Positions 26,262 to 37,193 of a DNA stretch of 64,000 nt are shown here, piece after piece (the stretch's first letter is position 1; each line of letters opens with the position of its first letter). The position numbers and the translations under genes were made by a program. Source of the DNA: Deinococcus sp. QL22 (lineage in GTDB: Bacteria > Deinococcota > Deinococci > Deinococcales > Deinococcaceae); assembly GCF_023370075.1 (NCBI RefSeq), contig NZ_CP097149.1, forward strand, positions 496,001 through 560,000, given 5' to 3'. Under the pieces are notes generated by a model. It was not told where the DNA came from and did no database searches. It saw nothing but the letters and a program-made list of their open reading frames with translations.

Positions 26262-27743
26262 TCAGCCAGCATTCACGATAAAGCGGTGATACCCCGTCGC
26301 CCCTTCCGGCAGAGCGTCGCGTTCGGCGGTTTTTTGTACGACAGAGCCGCTGTAAGCGCGGGCCATCAGCATGGCGGCTCCGGCAATAGGCGTCCAGTCG
26401 TAGGCCCACAACGTCCATACCGACGTGTTGCGCGGCGGCGTCAGTTTGGCCTGTCCCCACGTTTGGCCGCCGTCGGTGCTGACCTCGACGCGGGTAATGG
26501 GTTTGCTGCCAAAAAACGCCATGCCGCGCACCGTGATGGGTTGGCCCGCCTTGACTTGCGGGTTGATTTCTTCGGGAAAATCGATGCGGCTTTGCAGTTC
26601 CAGGCGGGCGGTACGGCTCCAGTCTCGCTGCACCCAGTAACCGGGTTTATCGGTGGCACTCAGGGTGATTTTGGTCAGCCAGCGCGGTTGCTTCATGCCG
26701 TAGCGGTCAGGAATCAGCACGCGTAGGGGAAAGCCGTGTTTGGGGGTGAGGGCCGCACCGTTGAGGCGGGTCACCAGCAGCACTTCGGGGTCGAGCGCGT
26801 CGCCCAGCGGCAGGCTTTCGGTGTAGCCGTCTTCTGCTTCCCACAGCACATGACGGGCCCCTTTGCCTATGCCTACCTCGCGCAGCAGGTCACTGAGGCG
26901 GAAGCCTTCCCAGATGCCGTTGGAAATGAGGGGGCCGCCCACCGGATTGCTGATACAGGCCAGCGTGCGCTCACTGGTCACGGCGGGAAAACGGCCAAGG
27001 TCTTCCAGCGTCAGGGTTTTGGGCGTGCCGACCAGTCCATCCACCGTCAAGCGCCACTTTTCGGCCTTGATGCGCGGATCGAGGGCTTCCAGATTCTTGC
27101 TCACGTAATACCAGTTGGAGACGGGCGTTACGCCAGCGGGCAGACTGCCCGGCATGACCGGAGTCGCCGCAGCCGAGGCCGACGCGCCCCCGCCACTCAT
27201 GGAGATCAGGCGGCCTGCTCCGGCAGCCAGAACCGCCGCGCCTGTGCCCGCTAGGGCCAGCGTCACTGTGCGGCGCGTGGCATCGGCTTGGTTCAGACGC
27301 AGGTTGGGCAAATAGGGGGGCGGCACCAGATCAGCGGTTGTAGGCGGCACACTCGCGGGGGCGGCGCGGAGAGAAAGCAGTTTTTCAAGTGCCCACAACA
27401 GCAGCCCGAACACGGCTCCGTTGCCCAGCGCCACTTCTAGCGGAGTGAAGGCCAGGAGTGCCAACGCCACAACTGCGCCCGCTTGCCAGGGCCGCAGCAA
27501 CCCGCCCAGCAACGTCAGGCCGCCCAGCCAGCCCACCAGCACGCCCGCGAAGGCGACGCTTTTGCCTGTGCTGCCCAAACCGAAAATCTGGTGCAAGAAC
27601 TGAAATACTGCCGGAACGCCCAACGCCTGCGTGATCCGGCCAAACAGGGCCACCACCGGATTGACCCAGCCCAGCACTTCTAATCCGATAAAGCCCAGCA
27701 CGCTCAGCAGGGCAACGGCGATGAACGCCCGCAGATATTTCAT
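26262..27743 (-). CDS. Membrane-anchored sulfite-oxidase-family molybdopterin oxidoreductase
   Basis: 493 aa. The N-terminal ~170 residues have several hydrophobic segments. The catalytic domain (~205-370) carries NWYYVSKNLE, the likely molybdenum-ligand Cys in RTLACISNPVGG, PLISNGIWEG and YGMKQPRWLTKI. A C-terminal dimerisation domain has GMAFFGSKPITRVEVSTDGGQTW. Family members oxidise or reduce sulfur/nitrogen oxo compounds such as sulfite or methionine sulfoxide; the substrate cannot be told here. The active domain probably faces outward. AAGGAGG precedes the ATG. Confidence 0.88.
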   Translation of the reverse strand: MKYLRAFIAVALLSVLGFIGLEVLGWVNPVVALFGRITQALGVPAVFQFLHQIFGLGSTGKSVAFAGVLVGWLGGLTLLGGLLRPWQAGAVVALALLAFTPLEVALGNGAVFGLLLWALEKLLSLRAAPASVPPTTADLVPPPYLPNLRLNQADATRRTVTLALAGTGAAVLAAGAGRLISMSGGGASASAAATPVMPGSLPAGVTPVSNWYYVSKNLEALDPRIKAEKWRLTVDGLVGTPKTLTLEDLGRFPAVTSERTLACISNPVGGPLISNGIWEGFRLSDLLREVGIGKGARHVLWEAEDGYTESLPLGDALDPEVLLVTRLNGAALTPKHGFPLRVLIPDRYGMKQPRWLTKITLSATDKPGYWVQRDWSRTARLELQSRIDFPEEINPQVKAGQPITVRGMAFFGSKPITRVEVSTDGGQTWGQAKLTPPRNTSVWTLWAYDWTPIAGAAMLMARAYSGSVVQKTAERDALPEGATGYHRFIVNAG

Positions 27744-27853
27744 GGTAATTCCTCCTTGTAAAGCGTTTGGCCTTGAGCTATGGGCCTAGAACTCTGAGCC
27801 CTGAAACAAATTGCTCCGAATGCGTTGGCGTTCATGGCTCAGAGCGCAGAGCC

Positions 27854-27897
27854 AAAAAAGCGGGCTGGGCGGCCAATTTCTGCGCCCCCCAGCCCGC
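27854..27897 (-). terminator. Terminator of the DUF4397 gene
   Basis: On the - strand GCGGGCTGGG pairs with CCCAGCCCGC (10 bp) and TTTTTT follows. It lies ~140 bases after the DUF4397 stop and before the molybdoenzyme gene. Confidence 0.85.
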
Positions 27898-28036
27898 TTC
27901 GTCTTCCTGTAGGACTGTCGTCCGATTCCTGATCAGGCGGAAGAACGCCGCCTACTCATCCATCTCCCGACAGTCCTACTCTTTCCTACTCGCTCTGCTC
28001 GGATTTCAGGAACGACGCCTGAAATCAGAATCAGAC

Positions 28037-28726
28037 TTACTTTTCGTTCATGCTCCCCATGACCAGTTTGTCTTCGGCCACGACGACGTCAAAGGTCTTG
28101 CCGCCCAGTGTGCCCACCGCAAACAGGCTGTAGCTCTTGCCGCCCGCCACGCTGATGCCGCTGATGTTCTTGACGACAGGTGCCATCTTGCCGAAGGGTA
28201 CGACGTTCAGATTGACGCCCATCGGGTTCACGAGCAGGCTGGCCTTGTTGCCGTAGCTCAGGCCCATAGGCAGCAGCTTGGCGTTGCTCATGTCTACGGC
28301 CAAAGCCTGCACGCGGGGGCCGTCGGGCGAGAGGTGGTAGACGTTGACGGCGGCCTTGGCCTTGTTCATGTTCATGCTGGTGGCCGTGAAGATCTTGGGC
28401 TTAACGTTCTTCAGGTAGCCGACAGCGGCGACGGTGTAGTACGTTCCGGCAGTCAGGTTCACGTCGGCCTCGAAGACCACGGTATCCATCATTCCGGCGG
28501 CGGTGACCATAACTTTGTGTGCGCCAGCAGGCACTTCACCGAAGCTGGTGACGGCCTTGAAGGGCGCGTTGGCAACGGTGCGAACGCCGTCCACGTACAC
28601 ATCGACATTGGGGGCGTCGCTGACGGCGTGAACGACACGCACGTAGGCCTGACCCATCTGGGCGCTAGCGGCGGAGGCGAGAGAAAGGGCGGCGAGGGCG
28701 GTCAGTCCAATTTTGAAGTTCGTCAT
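28037..28726 (-). CDS. Secreted DUF4397-domain protein
   Basis: 229 aa. A clear signal peptide ends SAASAQ. Residues ~25-110 begin AYVRVVHAVSDAPNVDVYVDGVR, the standard opening of DUF4397, and a second half-repeat (~125-215) begins AAVNVYHLSPDGPRVQAL. The fold is a beta sandwich found in exported or surface proteins; no enzymatic residues are seen. AAGGAGA precedes the ATG and the gene has its own terminator, so it is a single-gene unit. Its tandem organisation suggests a cell-wall or S-layer-associated role, which is inference. Confidence 0.85.
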   Translation of the reverse strand: MTNFKIGLTALAALSLASAASAQMGQAYVRVVHAVSDAPNVDVYVDGVRTVANAPFKAVTSFGEVPAGAHKVMVTAAGMMDTVVFEADVNLTAGTYYTVAAVGYLKNVKPKIFTATSMNMNKAKAAVNVYHLSPDGPRVQALAVDMSNAKLLPMGLSYGNKASLLVNPMGVNLNVVPFGKMAPVVKNISGISVAGGKSYSLFAVGTLGGKTFDVVVAEDKLVMGSMNEK

Positions 28727-28872
28727 GGTGGTTCTCCTTGTGGGCTATGGGGCGCGGCCTCTTGTTCTGAACAGCTATATGCACGGCAGAGCTGTTTGGA
28801 TCAGGCGCGAGGGGAAGATGAAGGTGGGGTAAATGGCAGCAGGAATTCTGGCAACGCGCTTAGGCTGGGGCC

Positions 28873-29667
28873 ATGACCCGTCTCCGCTCTCAGCGTCCCC
28901 AACTTTCGCCGCGTGCGCGGGTGTGGCTCGCTCTTTTCTTGGCCGGATTTTTGGGCTATTTGCTGGCTGTCGGCATTGGGGTGGTAAATCGCCCGCCGTT
29001 GGTGATAGGCCAGGACGCCGCCGTACAGGGCGCACAGGCCCGCGCCACATTGCAAAGCAGCCCCAGCACGTTTATAGATATTCAGCCGGTGAACGGGCAA
29101 TACGACACGCTGCTCGTGTTCTATTCCGGCGGATTGGTACGCCCGCAAGCCTACGAATGGTTGGGCACAGCGTTGGCGGGGCAGGGCGTGCGAACCGTGA
29201 TTCCCGCCTTCCCGCTCGATTTGGCCGTGACTGGAATCGGCCGCGCCGCCACTCTGATCAAACAGTTCGGCGCAGGCAAGCGCGTGATTCTGGCGGGGCA
29301 TTCGCTGGGCGGCGCGATGGCGGCCCAATATGCCCGTGACCACCGGGCGCAACTGGCGGGGCTGATCCTGATGGGCGCGTATCCGGCGGGAAATGTGAGC
29401 CTGCGCGACTTGGCTGGAACACCCTTGCCCGTGCTGTCCCTGCTGGCCGAGCATGACGAGGTGGCCGCTGAAGCCGATGTTCGGGACGGCCTGAAGCGCC
29501 TACCAACCTCTGCCCGCCTGACCGTGATTGAGGGGGCCAATCACGCCTTTTTCGGACGCTACGGCCCCCAAAAGGGCGACGGCCTTCCCACCGTGACCCG
29601 CGCTGAGGCTGAAGCGCAGATTGTGGCGGAGATTCAGGGATTCTTGGACGGATTGCCGGGGCAGTAG
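28873..29667 (+). CDS. Membrane-anchored alpha/beta hydrolase
   Basis: 264 aa. An N-terminal hydrophobic segment (residues ~17-38) anchors or exports the protein. The hydrolase core has the nucleophile in LAGHSLGGAMAA, an acid in LLAEHDEVAAE and the base in EGANHAFFG. Substrate unknown; the layout resembles exported lysophospholipase/carboxylesterase-type hydrolases. TAGGCT lies six bases before the ATG, so the mRNA is probably leaderless. A two-way terminator follows. Confidence 0.85.
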   Translation: MTRLRSQRPQLSPRARVWLALFLAGFLGYLLAVGIGVVNRPPLVIGQDAAVQGAQARATLQSSPSTFIDIQPVNGQYDTLLVFYSGGLVRPQAYEWLGTALAGQGVRTVIPAFPLDLAVTGIGRAATLIKQFGAGKRVILAGHSLGGAMAAQYARDHRAQLAGLILMGAYPAGNVSLRDLAGTPLPVLSLLAEHDEVAAEADVRDGLKRLPTSARLTVIEGANHAFFGRYGPQKGDGLPTVTRAEAEAQIVAEIQGFLDGLPGQ

Positions 29668-29709
29668 GCGGTGGTCGGACAGGCCTTACCTCCTCTACAA
29701 AACTTAAAT

Positions 29710-29755
29710 AAAAGGGGAAAGGCACGCACGCGGCGGCCTCTCCCCTACTTTTTTA
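29710..29755. terminator. Bidirectional terminator
   Basis: AGGGGA-aa-GGC and GCC-tc-TCCCCT form a strong stem. Six T follow on the + strand and TTTTATTT on the - strand, so it serves both the hydrolase gene and the convergent Ala/Lys-rich gene. Confidence 0.85.
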
Positions 29756-29788
29756 TGACTCAGAGCTTGCGCCCAAAGCCCATGCCCT

Positions 29789-31099
29789 TTAGTTGGTCTT
29801 GCTGGCGTCCGTGCCGCTGGGCTTAGTGGTATTGCTTGCGTTGCCTGCGGCGGGAGAATCGGGGGCAATGGCTCCGCCCCAGGTGGCTCCGGTGGTGGCC
29901 GCCTGCGTATTGGGGGCGGCTCCGGCTGCTGGCGCGACATTGGCAGCAACTGTGGTCGGTGCAGGCGCAGTGGCGGCGGGCGGCGTGGCGGGCTTGGGTT
30001 CTTCTTCCATGCGCTCCAGCCACATCGTGCCGATCAGGTTGCGGGCGCTGCGGCCTGCATTCTTGAGGCTCTGGGCTGCGCCGGGATTGATGGACTCCAC
30101 AGCGTTCAGGATGCCCTGACGCGCCACCGGAATCCGGGCCAGCACGATTGCGCCAGTCGCCAACAACACGAGGCCGATGACGCCGCTGCTACTGCTGCGC
30201 TCGGTTTCTGTCTCTGCTTTAGCTTTGGCTGCCTTCATTTTCACCATTTTCACAGCTACTTCCTTCTTCATCTTGCCCTCGATCTGACGGCCACCACGCG
30301 CCGCCTGTTTGGTCTTCTTGTGCAGTTCCTTCTCAAACTGGGCCAACTCGCGCTCGGCCTGCTTGTGTAGGGGCGCAACCCGCTTGGCGACGGCTTTTTC
30401 CAGCTTGGCAGGCTTCCACTCGCTGCGGGCGGCACGCAGTTCTTTCTCGGCGTCTTTGCGGGCGCGGGCCAAGGCTTTTTCGGCGGCGTGACGGCGGCCT
30501 TCTACGGTGTCTTGCGCGTCGCCCAGCAGACCATAAACGCGGTGGCTCACATCGGCAATCAGGGCGCTGCCCACAGTTTTGCCTGTGGCCTGGGCGGCAG
30601 TCAACGCTTTGGACGCGGCTTCGCGGCGGTCAGCAGTTGCCTCCAACACTTCACCCGAAAGCGTGGTCAGGCGCTTGCCTGCTTCCTCACGGGCCACCTG
30701 TGCAGCCTCGCCTGCATCGTGGCGCAACTGTACAGCTTTGGCGGCGGCTCCGGCAGCCAACACGCCCGCCGCCTCCTGTGCGCTGCCCAGCAGGGCCTGA
30801 GCGCGGGGCGGTACTTCTTCGCGCAGGGCTTCCAGGGTATGGGTGGCAGTGTTCATGGCGGTGTGTACGGCAGATTGCGCCGCAACTTGGGCCACGTGCC
30901 CCGCGTGCCCAGCCTGTACCGCCGCGCCAGCGAGTGCGGGTTTGATGGTGCCGTCCAACGTACCCTGCGCCGTGCCCAGCGCGTCACGGGTACCCAGAAC
31001 CAACTTGCGGCGAAGGTCGGGGTTCAGGCTCAGGGCCGCGAGGCCGCCCAGCAGCAGCAGGCTGCGCTTACTCACGCCGCCGTTCATGTCGTTGTTCAT
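29789..31099 (-). CDS. Ala/Lys-rich helical membrane-associated protein
   Basis: 436 aa from the ATG at 31099 with AAGGAGA upstream; earlier in-frame starts lack a site. A short hydrophobic segment is near the N-terminus (RSLLLLGGLAALSL). Residues ~60-300 are long amphipathic helices rich in Ala, Lys and Glu, resembling LEA- or apolipoprotein-like repeats. A transmembrane segment (SSGVIGLVLLATGAIVLA, ~305-325) follows, and the tail is Pro/Ala/Thr-rich and disordered. It could stabilise membranes or link envelope layers during desiccation, as LEA-like proteins are thought to do in Deinococcus. No enzyme motif is seen. Confidence 0.7.
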   Translation of the reverse strand: MNNDMNGGVSKRSLLLLGGLAALSLNPDLRRKLVLGTRDALGTAQGTLDGTIKPALAGAAVQAGHAGHVAQVAAQSAVHTAMNTATHTLEALREEVPPRAQALLGSAQEAAGVLAAGAAAKAVQLRHDAGEAAQVAREEAGKRLTTLSGEVLEATADRREAASKALTAAQATGKTVGSALIADVSHRVYGLLGDAQDTVEGRRHAAEKALARARKDAEKELRAARSEWKPAKLEKAVAKRVAPLHKQAERELAQFEKELHKKTKQAARGGRQIEGKMKKEVAVKMVKMKAAKAKAETETERSSSSGVIGLVLLATGAIVLARIPVARQGILNAVESINPGAAQSLKNAGRSARNLIGTMWLERMEEEPKPATPPAATAPAPTTVAANVAPAAGAAPNTQAATTGATWGGAIAPDSPAAGNASNTTKPSGTDASKTN

Positions 31100-31297
31100 G
31101 GTTCTCCTTATCACGCCTGCTCCGCCAAAGTCGTAATGCAGAGCAAACAATGCGGTCATTCTGGCCTGATTCCCTCTGTTCAGGATGGGGGGAATGTAAC
31201 GCAAGGTTCATGTTCGGCAGGATGGGGTTGGAAAAGCTGGGGCAGACTGGATGCAGAGGCAGTGCCCAAACGGGAGCCATTCGCCTAGATTGGCCTC

Positions 31298-32044
31298 ATG
31301 AATCCAGTCCTGCTGATTACCGGGGGAAGTCGGGGCATCGGCGCGGCAACGGCGCTGCTGGCTGCCCAAAGGGGCCACGCGGTGGCCGTGAACTACAGGC
31401 AAGACGCCGCCGCTGCCCAACAAACCGTGTTGGCCGTAGAAAGGAGTGGGGGCCAAGCCGTAGCGATTCAGGCCGATGTGAGTAGCGAAAGCGATGTGGA
31501 ACGGATGTTCCGGGAAGTGGCGCAGCAGTTGGGCCCGCTGACCGCCTTGGTGAACAACGCGGGCATTCTGGAGCAGCAGACCCGCGTGGAACATCTGGAC
31601 GCCGCCCGCCTGAGACGTATTTTTGAAACCAACGTGATCGGCAGTTTCCTGTGCGCCCGCGAAGCCGTGCGCTGCATGTCCACACGGCGCGGCGGGCAGG
31701 GGGGAGCCATTGTGAATGTGTCGTCGCGGGCGGCGGTACTGGGTTCGGCGGGCGAATACGTGGACTACGCGGCGTCCAAAGGGGCCATAGACACCCTGAC
31801 CGTTGGGCTGGCGCACGAGGTCGCGGGCGAGGGCATCCGCGTGAACGGCGTGCGCCCTGGCCTGATCACCACCGAAATGCACGCCAGCGGAGGCGAGGCG
31901 GGTCGTGTGGCGCGGCTGTCTGCGGGCGTGCCGCTGGGCAGGGGCGGGGAACCGGAGGAAGTGGCGCGGGCCATTCTCTGGCTGCTGTCAGATGAAGCGT
32001 CGTATACCACCGGGGCCATCCTGGACGTGTCGGGCGGGCGCTGA
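31298..32044 (+). CDS. Short-chain dehydrogenase/reductase
   Basis: 248 aa, typical SDR length. It has the NAD(P)-binding TGGSRGIG, ADVSSESDVERM, the NNAG motif, a catalytic Ser in NVSSRAAV, YVDYAASKGA with Tyr/Lys, and a C-terminal GAILDVSGGR. It most resembles FabG/glucose-dehydrogenase-like members, but the substrate cannot be told. TAGATT is six bases before the ATG, indicating a leaderless message. Confidence 0.9.
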   Translation: MNPVLLITGGSRGIGAATALLAAQRGHAVAVNYRQDAAAAQQTVLAVERSGGQAVAIQADVSSESDVERMFREVAQQLGPLTALVNNAGILEQQTRVEHLDAARLRRIFETNVIGSFLCAREAVRCMSTRRGGQGGAIVNVSSRAAVLGSAGEYVDYAASKGAIDTLTVGLAHEVAGEGIRVNGVRPGLITTEMHASGGEAGRVARLSAGVPLGRGGEPEEVARAILWLLSDEASYTTGAILDVSGGR

Positions 32045-32136
32045 GGACTGAGCTTCCTTGACCTGTGCCCTGGCCCAACCTCAAACGCAGCCCCGCTCTC
32101 CATGCCCCCACCCGCGAAAGCTCTAAACTCCGGGGC

Positions 32137-33822
32137 GTGACCCGCAAGGCCCGCACCCCCCACCCCCCCGCCGTGTCCCAAACAGCGCCCCAGCCCAGTT
32201 CTTCTCTGGGCAGCTCCCCTTCAACTGGCAGGCTGGCGCGGCTGGAAGTGCGGAATCTGGCGACTATTCCGGCCCTGACGCTGGAACTTCGCGGCGGATT
32301 CTCGGCGTTTACGGGCGAAACGGGCGCGGGCAAAAGCATCATCGTGGACGCGCTGGGGCTGCTGCTGGGAGCGCGGGCCAACACCGATCTGATTCGCACC
32401 GGAGAAGACGCGCTGCTGGTCACGGGCTTCTGGGAAGGGGCGTCGGATGAATTCAGCGCCAGCCGCCGCGTGACCACACAGGGACGCGGCACGGCGCGGT
32501 TGGACGGTGAGGTGGTCAGCGTGCGCGAATTGCAGGAATGGGCGACTACCCACCTCACAATTCACTGGCAGCACAGCGCGGTCAGTCTGCTCACCCCTGC
32601 CAACCAGCGCGACCTGCTAGACCGGCAGGTGGCGGCGGAATCGGGCGCGTACCGGGCGGCTTACCGGGCGTGGCAGGAAGCGGCGGCGCGGCTGGAGGCC
32701 CTGCGAACCGGAGAGCGTGAGCGGGCGCGGCAACTGGACTTGCTGACCTTTCAGGCCCGCGAGATTGCCGAAATAGCTCCTCAACCCGGCGAGGAAGAGC
32801 CGCTGAGTACCGACCTGACCCGGCTGGCAAACCTGGACACCATCGCGCAGGGGGCGGCGGGGGCGCTGGAACTGCTGTCGGATGGAGAAATCAGCGTGAC
32901 CGGGCTGATGGCCGAAGCCGTGCGGGCGCTGAATGCCGGAGCCAAATACGATGAAACCAGTGCCGGGTTGCAGCGTGACCTGCGTGAAGCCTTGGACGCG
33001 GTGCAGGCCATCGTGGGCGAGCTGCGCGGCACCGCCGAAGACAGCGCCCCCGACCCCGAGGAACTGGCCCGCGTAGAGGCGAGGCTGTCGGCACTAGGCA
33101 AACTGCGGGCCAAATACGGGCCGACGCTGGAAGACGTGCTGGCGTTTCAGGAATCGGTGAATGCAGAACTGGCCGCGCTGGAACGCGACGAACACGACGC
33201 CGGAACGCTGGAAGCCGATGTGAACGCCCTGAAAACCGCAGCTTTGGCTGCAGGCAAGGCGCTGGACGCCGCCCGCACCCGCACCGCTGGCCCCTTATCG
33301 GCCTCGCTGCTGGCGGTTATTCGGGAACTGGGAATGCCGCACGCCCGCCTCGAATTCCGGCTGTCGCCGCTGCCTACGCCCGCGCTGAGCGGCATCAGCG
33401 ACGTGCTGCTGTACTTCACGGCCAACCCCGGCGAAGACCTCGCGCCCCTGGCCGATGTCGCGTCGGGCGGCGAGTTGTCGCGGGTGATGCTGGCGATCAG
33501 TACGGTCTTGGGAGCCGATACACCCACCGTGATTTTTGACGAGGTAGACGCTGGCATCGGCGGTTCGGCGGCGTTGGCAGTGGCGGCGCAACTGTCGGGG
33601 CTGGCCGCCTCGCGGCAGGTGTTGGTGGTCACTCACCTCGCGCAGATTGCCGCCCGCGCCGATCAGCATTACAAGGTGGAAAAACATGTGGAGGGAGGCC
33701 GGACGGTGAGCCGGGTGCGCCTGCTGAACCCCCAGGAACGGCTGGAAGAAATTGCCCGCATGATGAGCGGCAACACGTCGGACGCGGCGCTGACGCATGC
33801 GCGGGAGTTGCTGAGCCGCTGA
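32137..33822 (+). CDS. recN: DNA repair protein RecN
   Basis: 561 aa from the GTG at 32137. The frame is open further upstream, but TAAACT sits seven bases before this GTG, matching the leaderless pattern and giving the usual RecN length. SMC-like ATPase of double-strand-break repair: Walker A GETGAGKS, a long coiled coil (~170-380), signature DVASGGELSRVML, Walker B PTVIFDEVDAGIGG, and VVTHLAQIAARAD. RecN tethers broken ends and stimulates recombination, a system of special weight in Deinococcus. No LexA-type box was recognised upstream. Confidence 0.96.
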   Translation: MTRKARTPHPPAVSQTAPQPSSSLGSSPSTGRLARLEVRNLATIPALTLELRGGFSAFTGETGAGKSIIVDALGLLLGARANTDLIRTGEDALLVTGFWEGASDEFSASRRVTTQGRGTARLDGEVVSVRELQEWATTHLTIHWQHSAVSLLTPANQRDLLDRQVAAESGAYRAAYRAWQEAAARLEALRTGERERARQLDLLTFQAREIAEIAPQPGEEEPLSTDLTRLANLDTIAQGAAGALELLSDGEISVTGLMAEAVRALNAGAKYDETSAGLQRDLREALDAVQAIVGELRGTAEDSAPDPEELARVEARLSALGKLRAKYGPTLEDVLAFQESVNAELAALERDEHDAGTLEADVNALKTAALAAGKALDAARTRTAGPLSASLLAVIRELGMPHARLEFRLSPLPTPALSGISDVLLYFTANPGEDLAPLADVASGGELSRVMLAISTVLGADTPTVIFDEVDAGIGGSAALAVAAQLSGLAASRQVLVVTHLAQIAARADQHYKVEKHVEGGRTVSRVRLLNPQERLEEIARMMSGNTSDAALTHARELLSR

Positions 33823-33852
33823 GGGAGCAGGGAGCTGAGTTTGACTGGGGCG

Positions 33853-34080
33853 GGGTCTAAGGATCTAGGGTCTGAGGGTCTAAGGGCAGGTCAAGGGCAA
33901 TCGCTGACGCTCATTCACCCCCTCTGCTGCGGAGCTGTGCAAGCCAAGGGTGAGGGAGCGAAAGGCCCAAGCTTCCTGCTCTTGGTTTTAGACCTCGCCC
34001 CCTGTGGGACGTGCAGAGCTGCGGAGCAGAGGGGAGTGAGCAAAGCGATTGCCCTTCTTTAGACCCTTAGATCAAGCCCC
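33853..34080. repeat. Foldback intergenic element (MITE-like)
   Basis: Between recN and a lipoprotein gene, 372 bp hold a foldback structure. The left arm has GGGTCTA-type repeats, AAGGGCAATCGCT (33894-33906) and CTCTGCTGCGGAGCTGTGCA (about 33923-33942). The right arm has the inverted complements: TGCAGAGCTGCGGAGCAGAG (34013-34032), AGCGATTGCCCTT (34045-34057) and TTTAGACCCTTAGATC. The centre is ~70 bp. No coding frame is plausible. Single arms occur at 26158, 47743, 53729 and 53950. Confidence 0.75.
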
Positions 34081-34194
34081 AGCAAACTCAGCCCCCAATG
34101 CAGCCCCCAACCACACCGCCCCCGCCCGCCCTGCGTGTGCATTTGCTCAAGGCCAGTTCAGTCGGTCATCAGACAGCCCGCCTAAGCTGCCCAC

Positions 34195-35304
34195 ATGAAG
34201 TCTTCTAAATTCGTTCTGGGTAGTCTGTTAGCGCTCAGTGCAGGTCTACTCGCGGGGTGCAGCATGACGGGTGCAGGCAATGTGCGGGTTCACGAGGCCA
34301 CGCTGTACGGCGGCACACAGGAGCGCATCGTGTGGGTGTACGGCACGCTGGGCAGCAGCACCCAGAGCAATCTAAAACTGGGCGGCACGGCGGTGACGTT
34401 GCAGCCCCAGGTCGGTCAAGACCCTCTGGCATTGGCCGGAACCCTGAGTGTGAACGGCAAGGCCACCTACCGCCTGCCCAGCACGTCCGGCTCCGTAAAA
34501 CTGAACGTGACCCGCGACACGGCAGGCCTGTACAGTGTGCGGCCCGAAGGCGGCGCGGCCCTGAGTGCCGTCTACTTTACCGATGGCACGCGCTGGCAAA
34601 AGCTGAGCACCACCAACGGCGTCGCCACCGGAGTCAGCGTGAACGGGCTGGCGGGTGCGGGCGTACTGACCAATGAAGAAGGCGCGGCGCTGGGGCAGGC
34701 GCTACTGGGGCAGGGGCCACTGGCCGTTGCTGTTCTGAATGAACAGAGCGTGCCCGACGCTGCCCTGACCGTCGAACCCGCCCCCCAAGAAAACCTGAGA
34801 ACCGCGCTGTATGTGCTGCCGGGCGTGCGAACAGTCAGCAGCCTCGCCGCAGGAACGACGGGAACGGTCACCACCACACCGGGAAGTGGGTCGGGCACCT
34901 CTGCCGGGCGCGTCGGCTTCGTGGAAGTTGCCAGCGGCACCAACGCCAGCATCACTACCGGAGCCGTACGGATTGCTACCTCCCAAACTGCCCTCGGCAC
35001 CATCTATGCCACCGCCTATGGTCGCCAGACCGGGATTCCCGCTGCGCCGCGCCTCAATGCAGGCGAGACTGCTGTGGGCATTTTTCTCGGCCAGCGCAAC
35101 ACAGGCGGGTACAGCGTGCGCGTGACCAATGCCAGCGCCCAGAACGGCGTGCTGACCCTGACGGTGGCGGTCAATGCCCCCGGCGCAGGCTCGATTACCA
35201 CGCAGGCCATCACCAGCCCGTGGACGTTGGTGCGCCTCAGCGGAAGCTACAGCCAGGTGCGCGTGCTGGACACCAACGGTACACCGCTACAACTGGGCCA
35301 GTAA
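34195..35304 (+). CDS. Lipoprotein with C-terminal PrcB-like domain
   Basis: 369 aa. The lipoprotein signal ends GLLAGC. The N-terminal two-thirds is a beta-rich domain without recognised motif. The C-terminal ~110 residues (FVEVASGTNASITTGAVRI, AVGIFLGQRNTGGYSVRVTN, ITSPWTLVRL) match the PrcB C-terminal domain, named from a Treponema protease-complex subunit. It is probably an envelope protein with a protease-partner role, by family inference only. TAAGCT is six bases before the ATG, so it is leaderless. A terminator follows. Confidence 0.8.
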   Translation: MKSSKFVLGSLLALSAGLLAGCSMTGAGNVRVHEATLYGGTQERIVWVYGTLGSSTQSNLKLGGTAVTLQPQVGQDPLALAGTLSVNGKATYRLPSTSGSVKLNVTRDTAGLYSVRPEGGAALSAVYFTDGTRWQKLSTTNGVATGVSVNGLAGAGVLTNEEGAALGQALLGQGPLAVAVLNEQSVPDAALTVEPAPQENLRTALYVLPGVRTVSSLAAGTTGTVTTTPGSGSGTSAGRVGFVEVASGTNASITTGAVRIATSQTALGTIYATAYGRQTGIPAAPRLNAGETAVGIFLGQRNTGGYSVRVTNASAQNGVLTLTVAVNAPGAGSITTQAITSPWTLVRLSGSYSQVRVLDTNGTPLQLGQ

Positions 35305-35333
35305 TTTTTAGCAGATAGAAACCCAGGACGGTG

Positions 35334-35371
35334 AAGGGCCATTCACGCGAAAGCTGGGTGGCCCTTTCTCT
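35334..35371 (+). terminator. Terminator of the PrcB-like lipoprotein gene
   Basis: AAGGGCCA and TGGCCCTT pair across a 17-base loop, followed by TCTCTATT on the + strand, ~30 bases after the stop codon. Confidence 0.75.
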
Positions 35372-35437
35372 ATTCAAGCCGAAGCTCCAGCCCTCGTTTG
35401 CAGCGTTATGCATCATGCATTTGCGTACACATCAAAG

Positions 35438-35465
35438 TTGTTGTCCCTGCTGCGGTGACTACACT
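35438..35465 (+). promoter_or_regulatory. Candidate pckA promoter
   Basis: TTGTTG (35438-35443), a 16-bp spacer and TACACT (35460-35465). It leaves a ~70-nt leader before the AAAGGGAGGA ribosome site of pckA, so this gene, unlike many neighbours, has a normal 5' untranslated region. Confidence 0.45.
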
Positions 35466-35543
35466 AATGTTGGTCTGGAACCGCTTCACAGGCCACAATC
35501 GGGGGATAACCGTTCACACTTATTGATCCTAAAGGGAGGACTT

Positions 35544-37193
<1,650 letters not shown>

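Noticed and set aside
30488..31288. + strand frame opposite the Ala/Lys-rich gene
   Set aside because: No start signal and composition of an antisense frame to a repetitive gene.
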